DNA of 20,704 nucleotides from Thermoplasmatota archaeon. GTDB lineage: Archaea > Thermoplasmatota > E2 > DHVEG-1. This document shows positions 7,164 to 14,698 of this stretch, one piece after another; within the stretch, counting starts at the first letter, position 1, and every line of letters begins with the position of its first letter. Where the stretch lies: assembly GCA_022866015.1 (NCBI GenBank), contig JALHTX010000309.1, positions 1-20,704 on the forward strand. The letters are read 5' to 3'. Made by a program: the position numbers and the translations under genes. The notes under the pieces are model-generated. The model saw only the letters and a program-made list of their open reading frames with translations. It was not told where the DNA came from and searched no databases.

Positions 7164-7328
7164 ATGGCTATTGTCTTATGTAATGAAGGGACTTGTATCC
7201 CACCAAAATGTCCAATTGTTGATGTACAGGCAGATAAAGTAATAATTGGAGAAAAAAACAACGTATGTACATTAACAAGAAAGCAGTTTGATATACTTAA
7301 AGAAAAAATAAAACGTGGGGAAATATAA
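7164..7328 (+). CDS. 54-residue Cys-containing protein of unknown function
   Basis: I do not recognise this family. The ATG is preceded by GAGGT with an 8-base spacer, and a TATA box and palindrome lie in front, so expression is likely. The N-terminal part has C6, C11 and C16 spaced five residues apart (CNEGTCIPPKCP), and C34 follows in NNVCTL, enough for one metal site or redox pair. The C-terminal part is charged and predicted helical (RKQFDILKEKIKRGEI). There is no signal peptide or membrane segment. It precedes a DNA-repair glycosylase gene in the same direction with a 74-base gap. It may be a small metal-binding or regulatory protein whose own promoter carries the palindrome. Confidence 0.65.
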   Translation: MAIVLCNEGTCIPPKCPIVDVQADKVIIGEKNNVCTLTRKQFDILKEKIKRGEI

Positions 7329-7402
7329 ACTAGTATTAAAAAAACTATTCCATTTTTTATTTTACTTTTAATAAAAATTAAGTTTAAAGGATTCTATAAT
7401 TT

Positions 7403-7732
7403 ATGAGGGTTTGGGATATATCAACTGAGAAACTTTGTAAAAATCATCTTTTAGGAGAACATAGAGAACTTCATGCAATCTGGAATATTTGTACCCAAAA
7501 TAAAAAAGGTTATTCAAATCATCCAGAAACAAAACGTTGGAAAGGAAAGCTAAAAGCATTATACCTTCGCCATGAGAAACAAGTAGTAGAGATGGAAAAA
7601 AGAGGGTACATACATAAAAGTCCTCTTGATAAAAACCTTGTAATAGGTACAAATATTCAAAACGAATTTGTTAATACAATTGATGAGCAAAAAAATATTT
7701 TAAAACAAAAAAACTGTGATTGTAATATCTGA
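7403..7732 (+). CDS. Pyrimidine dimer DNA glycosylase/endonuclease V family protein
   Basis: The 109-residue product resembles the T4 endonuclease V (DenV) family, which removes UV-induced pyrimidine dimers by glycosylase/AP-lyase action. The segment HLLGEHREL (residues 15-23) parallels T4 HLMAEYREL, and E22 aligns with the T4 catalytic Glu23. Further conserved-looking segments are KKGYSNHPETKRWKGKL (about 34-50) and RHEKQVVEMEKRGYIHKSP. T4 uses the free amino group of Thr2 after Met removal. Here residue 2 is Arg, which normally blocks Met removal, so the nucleophile would have to be the amine of Met1 or the chemistry differs. The protein is shorter than T4 DenV (138 residues). Function is inferred by family. 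Confidence 0.72.
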   Translation: MRVWDISTEKLCKNHLLGEHRELHAIWNICTQNKKGYSNHPETKRWKGKLKALYLRHEKQVVEMEKRGYIHKSPLDKNLVIGTNIQNEFVNTIDEQKNILKQKNCDCNI

Positions 7733-7779
7733 TTTTTTAAGGAAAAGATAAAAATAGGTTTTCTTTTTTTAGTTTTTTA

Positions 7780-8337
7780 ATGAATGACAAAATAACTATA
7801 AGTCAAAAGTTACAGATTTTTTATGTTTCCAAAGAAGAAACTAATTGTCCACTTATTATTGAAATAATAAAAATAAGTAAAAAACTCAAAGAAAAAAGCA
7901 TTCTAAAAAAGGATAGTGATGCTGTTTTTAGCCTTGGTTTCGGAAAAAGAATGATTATTAACGGAATAGTTAAGGATTTCTCCAATATTAAAAGAGAGGA
8001 ATTACTTGAGGTTGTTGATTTCGATCCTATTAAAAATAATCTTCTTTTAATTGGTCCTGCTGAACCAAGAATTGAGACTTCGCTTCATTGGATGATTCAT
8101 CATGCTAGAGATGACGTTAATTTTGTTGTACAAATTAAAAAAACAAATCTTATTAATAAAATAAAGGATGTAGATGTTACAGATAAATATCCTATTGGTA
8201 GTCTTGAAAACACTAAAGAGGTTTTGAAAGCACTGAGAACTAATAAAAAAGTAATAATAAAAAATAATGGTTTGTTGATTGTTGGAAGAAATACTGCAGA
8301 TATAGAAAAACAGATTAAAGATATATTTGGAGTTTGA
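7780..8337 (+). CDS. Class II aldolase/adducin-like protein lacking metal-ligand histidines
   Basis: The 185-residue product follows the class II aldolase/adducin outline: a Ser/Gly-rich stretch (SLGFGKRMIING, 51-62), PAEPRIETSLHWMIHHARDDV (93-113, resembling the usual PSxExxxH helix), a strand VNFVVQI, and a C-terminal VIIKNNGLLIVG resembling the usual NHG motif. The metal ligands are missing: QIK (118-120) stands where active enzymes have HxH, and NNG replaces NHG. It should therefore not bind Zn2+ in the usual way, though E99, H103, H107 and H108 remain. The gene is six bases before mtnA and is probably co-transcribed. Archaeal class II aldolases act after MtnA in methylthioadenosine or 5-deoxyribose phosphate salvage. 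This one may have changed chemistry or be structural. Family assignment is moderate. Confidence 0.6.
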   Translation: MNDKITISQKLQIFYVSKEETNCPLIIEIIKISKKLKEKSILKKDSDAVFSLGFGKRMIINGIVKDFSNIKREELLEVVDFDPIKNNLLLIGPAEPRIETSLHWMIHHARDDVNFVVQIKKTNLINKIKDVDVTDKYPIGSLENTKEVLKALRTNKKVIIKNNGLLIVGRNTADIEKQIKDIFGV

Positions 8338-8343
8338 TTAAAA

Positions 8344-9306
8344 ATGATGATTAATGGTAGAGAAGGTCGTGCTCTCTGGTTTGAAAAAGGTAAAATTAAA
8401 TTCATTGATCAGAGAAAATTACCATATAAACTTGAATATTATACTGCTGAAACTGTAGATGATTGTTGTTTTGCAATAATGGATATGGTTGTTCGTGGAG
8501 CACCAGCTATTGGTGCTGCTGCTGTATATGGTATGGTTCTTGGTGTTAATGATTTAGAAAAAACAGCATATAAACTCAAAAAAACAAGACCTACTGCATA
8601 TGATTTGTTTTATGCAGTTGATTATATGCTTGATAATATAAAGAATTGTAAAAATCCTCTTGATGCTGCAAATGCTTATGTTGAAGACATTGTTGATAAA
8701 TGTCATAAGATTGGTTTAAATGGTGAAATATTAATTAAAAATAATATGAAAATTCTTACTCATTGTAATGCTGGTGCCCTTGCAACAGTTGATTGGGGTA
8801 CCGCTCTTGCACCTTTTTATGTTGCTCATAGAAAAGGGAAAAAGTTTTTTGTTTTTGCTGATGAGACACGACCACGTTGCCAAGGATTACTAACAGATTG
8901 GGAACTAGAACAAGAAGGAATACCTCACGTAGTAATTGCTGATAATGCAGCAGGCTTTTTTATGAAAAATGGTGAAATTGATATGGTTATTACCGGTGCT
9001 GATAGAATTACAGCAAATGGTGATTTTGCAAATAAAATTGGTACATATGAAAAAGCTGTTCTTGCATATGAAAATGATATTCCTTTTTATGTTGCAGCCC
9101 CTGTTAGCACTTTTGATAAAAATATAAAATCTGGTGATGAAATAATAATCGAGGAACGAGGAAGGGAAGAATTAGCAGTAATCAATAATTATAAGATAAT
9201 GCCAGATTATACAAAAGTACGAAACCCTGCTTTTGATATAACTAATCATAAATATGTAACAGGGTATATAACAGAAAAAGGGGTTTTTGAAAAACCCTGT
9301 TTTTAA
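8344..9306 (+). CDS. mtnA: S-methyl-5-thioribose-1-phosphate isomerase (MtnA/eIF2B-like family)
   Basis: The 320-residue product converts methylthioribose 1-phosphate to methylthioribulose 1-phosphate in methionine salvage; relatives act on 5-deoxyribose or ribose phosphates. Visible family motifs are VRGAPAIGAAA (50-60), the catalytic Cys in THCNAG (C141), the ETRPRCQG segment (174-181), the catalytic Asp in TGADRI (D220), and the C-terminal NPAFD plus ITEKGVF. Both catalytic residues are intact. The N-terminal WFEKGKIKFIDQRKLP is MtnA-like, which favours MtnA over ribose-1,5-bisphosphate isomerase. It directly follows the degenerate class II aldolase gene (six-base gap, TGA stop before it) and converges with the secreted-protein gene, five bases away. 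Confidence 0.87.
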   Translation: MMINGREGRALWFEKGKIKFIDQRKLPYKLEYYTAETVDDCCFAIMDMVVRGAPAIGAAAVYGMVLGVNDLEKTAYKLKKTRPTAYDLFYAVDYMLDNIKNCKNPLDAANAYVEDIVDKCHKIGLNGEILIKNNMKILTHCNAGALATVDWGTALAPFYVAHRKGKKFFVFADETRPRCQGLLTDWELEQEGIPHVVIADNAAGFFMKNGEIDMVITGADRITANGDFANKIGTYEKAVLAYENDIPFYVAAPVSTFDKNIKSGDEIIIEERGREELAVINNYKIMPDYTKVRNPAFDITNHKYVTGYITEKGVFEKPCF

Positions 9307-9311
9307 GAAAA

Positions 9312-9941
9312 TTATATTTCTTTTAGACCTAAGAAAAACTCTTCATATCTTCCTAATATTGGGAAAATATTGCTATATGTAATTCCTCCTTTTATATCAT
9401 CATTGTTGTTACTTGTATCTACATCACCAGTTAAACCTTCTGGATCAACTTTAACAGCTATATTATTAATCCCTGCAAAATTTATTAATGCATATAAGAA
9501 ATCAGGCATTCTAAAATTGAATAAATATCTTGAAATAGTTTTATTCTCACCCGGCAATAAATATTCTATTTCAAAGATATTTTCTGCATATGTAACATTT
9601 CCATCGTCAAATAAAAAAGTCACATTCATTTTAATATTTTTAGCAATTGTATCACCATTGTTTTTAACTTTGATCTGTAAAATATTATTTGTTTTAAGAG
9701 GTTGTAAATCACCTGCAAGACTTATATCTAACAGTTCAAGGTCAACTTTTGATATATAGTCACCATAAAAATATACGTCAAAATTTCCATTACGATTATC
9801 AGTCCAAACAAAATTATGGTTATTAGCCATATCGTTGTAACGATATCCTTCTACAGCACTACCAATAACTGAATTAATAATTTTTGGTGGTGTCCAATTA
9901 ACACCAAGGTTATTAGAAGAAGTAACTGTTAAATTCCCAGA
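9312..9941 (-). CDS. C-terminal part of the secreted BNR/CARDB protein (CARDB-like domain)
   Basis: This piece continues the frame of the gene starting at 11105, after a second in-frame TAA at 9944-9942. Its first part (SGNLTVTSSNNLGVNWTPP) completes a BNR/Asp-box-like repeat, and the next (FVWTDNRNGNFDVYF) is a further propeller strand. The first ATG (9830) falls inside this domain, so a start there is unlikely. The rest, about 110 residues with LQIKVKNNGDTIAKNIKMNV and YLLPGENKTISRYLF, is a CARDB-type beta-sandwich common in archaeal secreted proteins. No C-terminal membrane anchor is visible. Confidence 0.6.
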   Translation of the reverse strand, partial: SGNLTVTSSNNLGVNWTPPKIINSVIGSAVEGYRYNDMANNHNFVWTDNRNGNFDVYFYGDYISKVDLELLDISLAGDLQPLKTNNILQIKVKNNGDTIAKNIKMNVTFLFDDGNVTYAENIFEIEYLLPGENKTISRYLFNFRMPDFLYALINFAGINNIAVKVDPEGLTGDVDTSNNNDDIKGGITYSNIFPILGRYEEFFLGLKEI

Positions 9942-9962
9942 TTAAATAAAACTACAAAAAAC

Positions 9963-11105
9963 TTATGTACTATTTACAAATATATCTGGATAAACTGGTT
10001 TAGAACCTAATTCTAAAATACTATTTGTAATGTTTTTTAAAATCCAACTTCCATTTGAACCATAATTATTTGAATAATACATTACTATTTCTTGCGAGCT
10101 TGTTTCAGCAACAATAAAGATATTTTTCTCTTTTGCATATATTTTTGGATGTGTTAAATTTTCATTACTTAAAATAATGTTTTTCCTAAGTATATGTTCA
10201 CTATCCCAAATATCAGGGTTTCCATTGAAAAAGAGAAGGTTTTTACTTGAATTATTTATTATTTCACATACACCATAAATCATGGGTACACCTGCATTAT
10301 TTTCACCCAAACAAATAGATATATTACTACAATTAGAAACTTCTGGGAAAAATACTATCGTTCTACTAGAATAAGGATCATCGACATCTTTATAAAAAAA
10401 CATAGGTGAATCATTACAATCCAATTCATCATATTCTTCAATGAATTCACCATTTCCTATAACACCAGTAACCCAGGGTATAACATAATTAGGATAGCTT
10501 ATTACATCTGGTGTTTTAAAATCATAAAAATCACCGATGTATGTTCCATTAAAAGTAATATTTGTATAATCCCATAATGCAATATTATCTAATCCATACC
10601 CAGACAATTCAATAATATAGCTACTATTGTCAGGTGTTAAAAAGACTCCAAAATATTCACTTCTTTCTGTTAGTTTTGTAAAACTAGGAAATGCCGAATT
10701 ATATGTTATGTCATCAAAAGTAGCATTAGCATATACTGCTTCTGACCAGCTTTGAAAATTATTAACTGATGTTTTATAATATACTTTAGTTTTGTTTCCT
10801 TCTAATATTTCATATGCAATCAGTGATTTATCCCCACTTATAGTAAGAGAGGGATTATATTCAGCATATGTTTCATTTGAAATAATTTTCTCATAATCGC
10901 CTGTCATTTGTATAGAAGTTTTTGAAAACAATGAATTTTCTAAAACATTTGTTTTTACTTTATTTACTTTTAGCATATTTGAATTAAAAACTATTTTTTC
11001 CTTATTTGTATTACCTACATTTGCAAATGAAAAAGTAGATGAAAAAATTAATAATGTTAATATTAATATTATAAAAAATATTTTTTCAATATTTTTATTA
11101 ATCAT
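9963..11105 (-). CDS. Secreted BNR-repeat protein, N-terminal part (interrupted gene)
   Basis: The product begins with a signal peptide: lysines in MINKNIEK, a hydrophobic stretch to about residue 21, and a probable cleavage site after SFA. The start at 11105 follows AAGGTG; GTG at 11114 is a poorer alternative. The remainder is beta-rich with repeated segments of the sialidase/BNR propeller kind (YNPSLTISGDKSLIAYE, YYKTSVNNFQSWSEAVY, YPDIFVNST), so it is likely an exported carbohydrate-binding or sialidase-like protein with no proven activity. The frame stops at TAA (9965-9963), continues for seven codons reading VFCSFI, meets a second TAA (9944-9942) and then resumes clear homology in the same frame. 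Whole gene 9312-11105 would encode 597 residues. A nonsense-damaged gene or sequence error is likely. Confidence 0.65.
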   Translation of the reverse strand: MINKNIEKIFFIILILTLLIFSSTFSFANVGNTNKEKIVFNSNMLKVNKVKTNVLENSLFSKTSIQMTGDYEKIISNETYAEYNPSLTISGDKSLIAYEILEGNKTKVYYKTSVNNFQSWSEAVYANATFDDITYNSAFPSFTKLTERSEYFGVFLTPDNSSYIIELSGYGLDNIALWDYTNITFNGTYIGDFYDFKTPDVISYPNYVIPWVTGVIGNGEFIEEYDELDCNDSPMFFYKDVDDPYSSRTIVFFPEVSNCSNISICLGENNAGVPMIYGVCEIINNSSKNLLFFNGNPDIWDSEHILRKNIILSNENLTHPKIYAKEKNIFIVAETSSQEIVMYYSNNYGSNGSWILKNITNSILELGSKPVYPDIFVNST

Positions 11106-11176
11106 TAGAGACACCTTTTTATTTTTTATAATATATTAATTATACACCTATAAATAATTTATCACACAAATTAATA

Positions 11177-12283
11177 CTATTTTTTAGAACAATCCGGATT
11201 AAGACAAATCTGCCAAGGCCTTTTCCCTTTGCTAATAATCTTAACCTGGGGGGACTTACATTTACTACAAGGCTCATCAACAGTTACTATTCCTCCTTTT
11301 TGCGGAATAGGATAAGTATTTTTACACTCAGGATAACCTGTACAACCAACAAAACGGTTACCTTTCTTAGAAAAACGTACAACTAAATCTTTACTACATT
11401 TAGGACATTTCGCAATTACATTCTGCTGTCTTGAAGCATTTTTTATATTGGTTTTAATTTTTTCTTTATCTTTCTCCAGAGAAATCATTACTTGGGTAAG
11501 CATTTTCCTAGACTCATCTATAGTTTCTTTAAGTGTTTTTTTACCCTCAGAAATAGCATCCATATCATATTCAAGTCTTGAAGTCATCTTAGGTTTTACA
11601 ACATCACAATCACCCATGGCTTCAACTACCGCAAAACCCATAGGAGTAGGTTTCAAAGGAGATAATGTAATATATCTTCTAGAAAACAGTTTTTGAATGA
11701 TTTCATGCCTTGTACTTTTTGTCCCTAATGTTAGTTGTTCCATTTTACCAATAAGACTTCCTTCTGTATAACGATTTGGTGGTTTTGTCGTATCTTCTTT
11801 TAAAACAATTTTTGTAACATCTATAATTTCGCCTTTAACAAGATCGGGTAAAGGTTTCCTTTTCTCTTTATAATAAGTATATATTTCTCGCCAGTTTGGT
11901 TCAATTAAAAGATAACCATCTGCATTAAATTTTTCATCAGATATATCAATAACTACTTTTACAATTTCAGATATTGCATCTTTTGCAAGGGTTGCAAGAA
12001 AACGCCTGACAACAAGTTCATAAATTTGTTTAGATTCACCCGAAAGTTTCCTACCACCAGGTACACCTACAGGATGAATAGGTGGATGATCAGTAGTTTG
12101 TTTTTTACCGCGAGTAGGATAATCACGACCATTTTTTATAACTACTTCTGTTTCTTTTGAAAAATCAGAATTTTTAAGTTTCTCAAGAATACTTTTAATA
12201 TTTAAACTAGAAGGATAAACAGTGTTATCAGTACGAGGGTAAGAAATAAGACCAGACATATAAAGTTCTTCAGCAACACTCAT
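11177..12283 (-). CDS. topA: Topoisomerase I C-terminal fragment with active-site Tyr and zinc ribbons
   Basis: This 368-residue open stretch is the part of the topoisomerase locus after the frameshift. The homologous frame extends upstream of its ATG to about 12370. It contains the catalytic tyrosine in GLISYPRTDNTVYP (near residue 16), the conserved HPPIHPVG segment (about 66-73), and KMEQLTLGTKSTRHEII. Two four-Cys zinc ribbons close the protein: CPKC with CTGYPEC, then CSKC with CLNPDC. Without the TOPRIM domain it could not cleave and religate DNA by itself. The stop is TAG. Confidence 0.7.
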   Translation of the reverse strand: MSVAEELYMSGLISYPRTDNTVYPSSLNIKSILEKLKNSDFSKETEVVIKNGRDYPTRGKKQTTDHPPIHPVGVPGGRKLSGESKQIYELVVRRFLATLAKDAISEIVKVVIDISDEKFNADGYLLIEPNWREIYTYYKEKRKPLPDLVKGEIIDVTKIVLKEDTTKPPNRYTEGSLIGKMEQLTLGTKSTRHEIIQKLFSRRYITLSPLKPTPMGFAVVEAMGDCDVVKPKMTSRLEYDMDAISEGKKTLKETIDESRKMLTQVMISLEKDKEKIKTNIKNASRQQNVIAKCPKCSKDLVVRFSKKGNRFVGCTGYPECKNTYPIPQKGGIVTVDEPCSKCKSPQVKIISKGKRPWQICLNPDCSKK

Positions 12284-13179
12284 TGCACGTGCAGCACCAA
12301 TACCAAGATAAGAAACAGATTCAAGAAAACTAGTTGTACTAAAAGGACTTGGAGGAAGTTCACGTTGAATTTTTTATCCACTTCTTCAACTTTTCCATTT
12401 TTAGTATTTTTTATTTTATCAAAAATAGTTGTAACTTTTTTTTCATCCCAAAATTGTCCTTCAGAATGAATACAATCAAAAGATTTATCTTTTTTACATG
12501 TTGCAATAATCTTCCAAAAAGTTTTAGGTTCAAAGTTTTGTATTTCTTTCTCACGATCTACAAGTAACGCTAAAGTTGGTGATTGAACCCGCCCTATTGA
12601 TAAAAAATCTCTACCAAGACGATTTGACGTAAGGCTAATAAAACGAGTAAGAACAGCACCCCAAATAAGATCAATAACCTGCCTTGTTTCTCCAGCACTG
12701 GAAAGATTATAGTCAACCTCTGAAAGATTTTCAAAAGCATTATTTATTTCATAGCCTGTAATTGCACTAAATTTTGCTCTTTTAATCTGTTTAATATTTT
12801 TATTAAATTCTTTTATCAGTTCTATTACTTCTACACCAATTAATTCTCCTTCTCGATCGAAATCAGTAGCAACTATGATAAATGGATTCTTGTCAGATAA
12901 TGTTTTAATAGCGGCACCTATACTTTTTTCACTTATTTTTTTTACGGGTTCAATATTTATTAGATCTCTTGGTTAAACTTGATTCCATTTGTTAAATCCT
13001 TTAGGAAAATCAATATCTATAATATGACCTTTTAAACCTACAACTTCCCAGTTTTCATTGTTTTTTGTAAACTCATAAACAGGTATTTTATCGATATTCT
13101 TACTTTTTGATTTCCCATCTGATAAAATATATGCAATTCTTCTTGCAGAAATGTTTTTTTCACAGATTACTAGTTTCAT
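11177..13179 (-). pseudogene. topA: DNA topoisomerase I (type IA), gene broken by one TAA and one frameshift
   Basis: Read through its lesions, the locus encodes about 667 residues of an archaeal type IA topoisomerase, which relaxes negative supercoils by single-strand passage. The TOPRIM domain starts MKLVICEKNISARRIAYILSD and includes GHIIDIDFPKG and the metal-binding ATDFDREGELIG. The toroidal domain follows, with LSIGRVQSPTLALLVDREK. Lesion 1 is an in-frame TAA at 12975-12973, between WNQV and PRDLI, where homologues continue without a gap. Lesion 2 is at 12375-12370: six A residues (minus strand) where seven would restore the frame leading to QRELPPSPFSTTS. Between the lesions no good start codon exists. 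A functional full-length protein cannot be made without readthrough and frameshifting, so this is a pseudogene or an error-containing sequence. Confidence 0.75.
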
Positions 13180-13258
13180 TTTAGCATCAGTTTTTCACTG
13201 AACAATAAAAACAGGTATAATTAGTTTACGCCTAGTTTTTTTCGGTTGGTCGAAACAT

Positions 13259-13265
13259 TTTATAT
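13259..13265 (+). promoter_or_regulatory. TATA box of the purE operon
   Basis: TTTATATC-type box with a BRE-like CGAAA just in front. It lies 31 bases before the purE ATG at 13296, giving a short or absent leader. The topoisomerase gene is transcribed divergently from the same 116-base region. Confidence 0.5.
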
Positions 13266-13295
13266 CTCTTTTTCCATTTCCTAGGTTTGATAAAT

Positions 13296-13754
13296 ATGAA
13301 AATTCAAATAATACTTGGTAGCAACTCAGATATACCTATTGCTGAAAAAGCAGAAAAAATACTTAAAGAGTTTAGCGTCGTGTATGATATTAAAATTGCT
13401 AGTGCACACCGAACACCTGATTATTTAAAAGAAATTGTTGAAAAAAATAAAGCTGATGTATTTATTGGTTTTGCAGGTCTTTCAGCAGCACTTCCAGGCG
13501 CAATTGCAGCATATACAATAAAACCCGTAATTGGTGTTCCTGTTAGTGGTAAAGTAAATTTTGATTCTATTCTTAGCATAGTTCAGATGCCGCCAGGCAT
13601 TCCTGTTGCTGCGGTTGGTCTTGACCGTGGTGATAATGCTGCGCTTCTTGCAGTTCAAATTTTATCTATTAAAGATAAAAAACTTGAAGAGGAAATGAAG
13701 AAATATAGAGAGAAGATGAAAGAAAAAGTACTCAAGGATAAAAAGAATGTTTAA
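13296..13754 (+). CDS. purE: N5-carboxyaminoimidazole ribonucleotide mutase / AIR carboxylase
   Basis: The 152-residue product performs the carboxylation-related step of purine synthesis that yields CAIR. The N-terminal phosphate-binding motif LGSNSD and the SAHRTP motif are intact, as are PVIGVPV, SIVQMPPGIPVA and the closing NAALLA. The segment AGLSAALPG replaces the AAHLPG of E. coli PurE, lacking that His; class II enzymes also lack it. No purK is adjacent, so direct CO2 use is possible, but class cannot be settled here. The start at ATG 13296 gives the usual MKIQIILGSNSD opening; TTG at 13287 is less likely. The gene overlaps guaAb by eight bases and is first in a purine operon. Confidence 0.9.
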   Translation: MKIQIILGSNSDIPIAEKAEKILKEFSVVYDIKIASAHRTPDYLKEIVEKNKADVFIGFAGLSAALPGAIAAYTIKPVIGVPVSGKVNFDSILSIVQMPPGIPVAAVGLDRGDNAALLAVQILSIKDKKLEEEMKKYREKMKEKVLKDKKNV

Positions 13755-14694
13755 AGCAGAAAAATTCATTGAAGAAACTATTAACAATCTTAAAAAAGAA
13801 ATTTCAGGTAAATCACTTATTGCTTTTTCAGGTGGTGTGGATAGTTCTGTCTGTGCATCACTTGTAAACAAAGCTATTGGTAACAATCTAGTCGCAGTTC
13901 ATGTTGACACAGGTTATATGCGTAAAAACGAAAGTAGTGACGTTAAAAAATTAATGGAAAGAATGGGGCTTAATTCTCGTTTTGTTGATGCAAGTAAAGA
14001 GTTTTATAGTGCTTTAAAAGGTGTAGATGATCCTGAAAGAAAACGTAAAATCATTGGTGAAAAATTTATTCGTGTTTTTGAAAAAGTTGCAAAAAAAGAA
14101 AAAATTCAATACTTAGTTCAGGGAACTATTGCACCAGATTGGATTGAATCAGGTGGAGAGCTTCGCGATACAATAAAATCTCATCATAATGTAGGTGGTC
14201 TTCCAAAAGATATAAACCTCAAACTTGTAGAACCACTTCGTGATTTATATAAAGATGAGGTTAGAAATATTGCACGTGAATTAAAACTTGAGGTTTCTGA
14301 AAGACAACCCTTTCCGGGACCTGGTCTTGCTGTTAGAATTCTTGGAAAGGCAAACCCTGAACGTGTAGAGATTGTTCGTGAGGCTTGTTTTATTATTGAA
14401 GATGAAATTGATAAGTCGGTTAAAAAAGGAAAAATGGAGCAACCTTGGCAATATTTTGCAGTATTGTTGCCTGTTAAAAGTGTTGGTGTGCACGGCGACC
14501 GCCGTGCATATGGTGATGTTATTGCAGTACGCTCAGTTGAAAGTATTGATGCTATGACTTGTAACTATAGTGGCATTCCTCATGAAATTCTTGATAGGAT
14601 TTCTACACGTATTACAAATACTTTAAAGGAAAAAGTCAACCGTGTAGTATACGATATAACAAATAAACCACCAGGGACTGTTGAGTGGGAGTAA
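13747..14694 (+). CDS. guaAb: GMP synthase subunit B (ATP-pyrophosphatase)
   Basis: The 315-residue product is the synthetase half of archaeal two-subunit GMP synthase, which adenylates XMP and aminates it to GMP using ammonia from the GuaAa subunit. The PP-loop SGGVDSS is at 28-34, and the XMP-binding region and dimerization domain are recognisable (QGTIAPDWIESG, RQPFPGPGLAVRILG, closing KPPGTVEWE). In bacteria this is the C-terminal half of a fused GuaA; its separate coding is typical of archaea. The ATG overlaps the end of purE by eight bases, indicating translational coupling. The next gene begins four bases after its stop. Confidence 0.95.
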   Translation: MFKAEKFIEETINNLKKEISGKSLIAFSGGVDSSVCASLVNKAIGNNLVAVHVDTGYMRKNESSDVKKLMERMGLNSRFVDASKEFYSALKGVDDPERKRKIIGEKFIRVFEKVAKKEKIQYLVQGTIAPDWIESGGELRDTIKSHHNVGGLPKDINLKLVEPLRDLYKDEVRNIARELKLEVSERQPFPGPGLAVRILGKANPERVEIVREACFIIEDEIDKSVKKGKMEQPWQYFAVLLPVKSVGVHGDRRAYGDVIAVRSVESIDAMTCNYSGIPHEILDRISTRITNTLKEKVNRVVYDITNKPPGTVEWE

Positions 14695-14698
14695 AACA

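Noticed and set aside
9370..9759. 129-residue plus-strand ORF opposite the CARDB domain
   Set aside because: The minus strand reads as a well-formed CARDB-like domain; the plus-strand reading is a shadow.
728..12975. Reassignment of UAA/UAG to an amino acid
   Set aside because: TAA and TAG terminate intact genes here (for example TAA between guaAb and guaAa four bases before the next ATG, TAG at the end of pyrC), so they act as stops.
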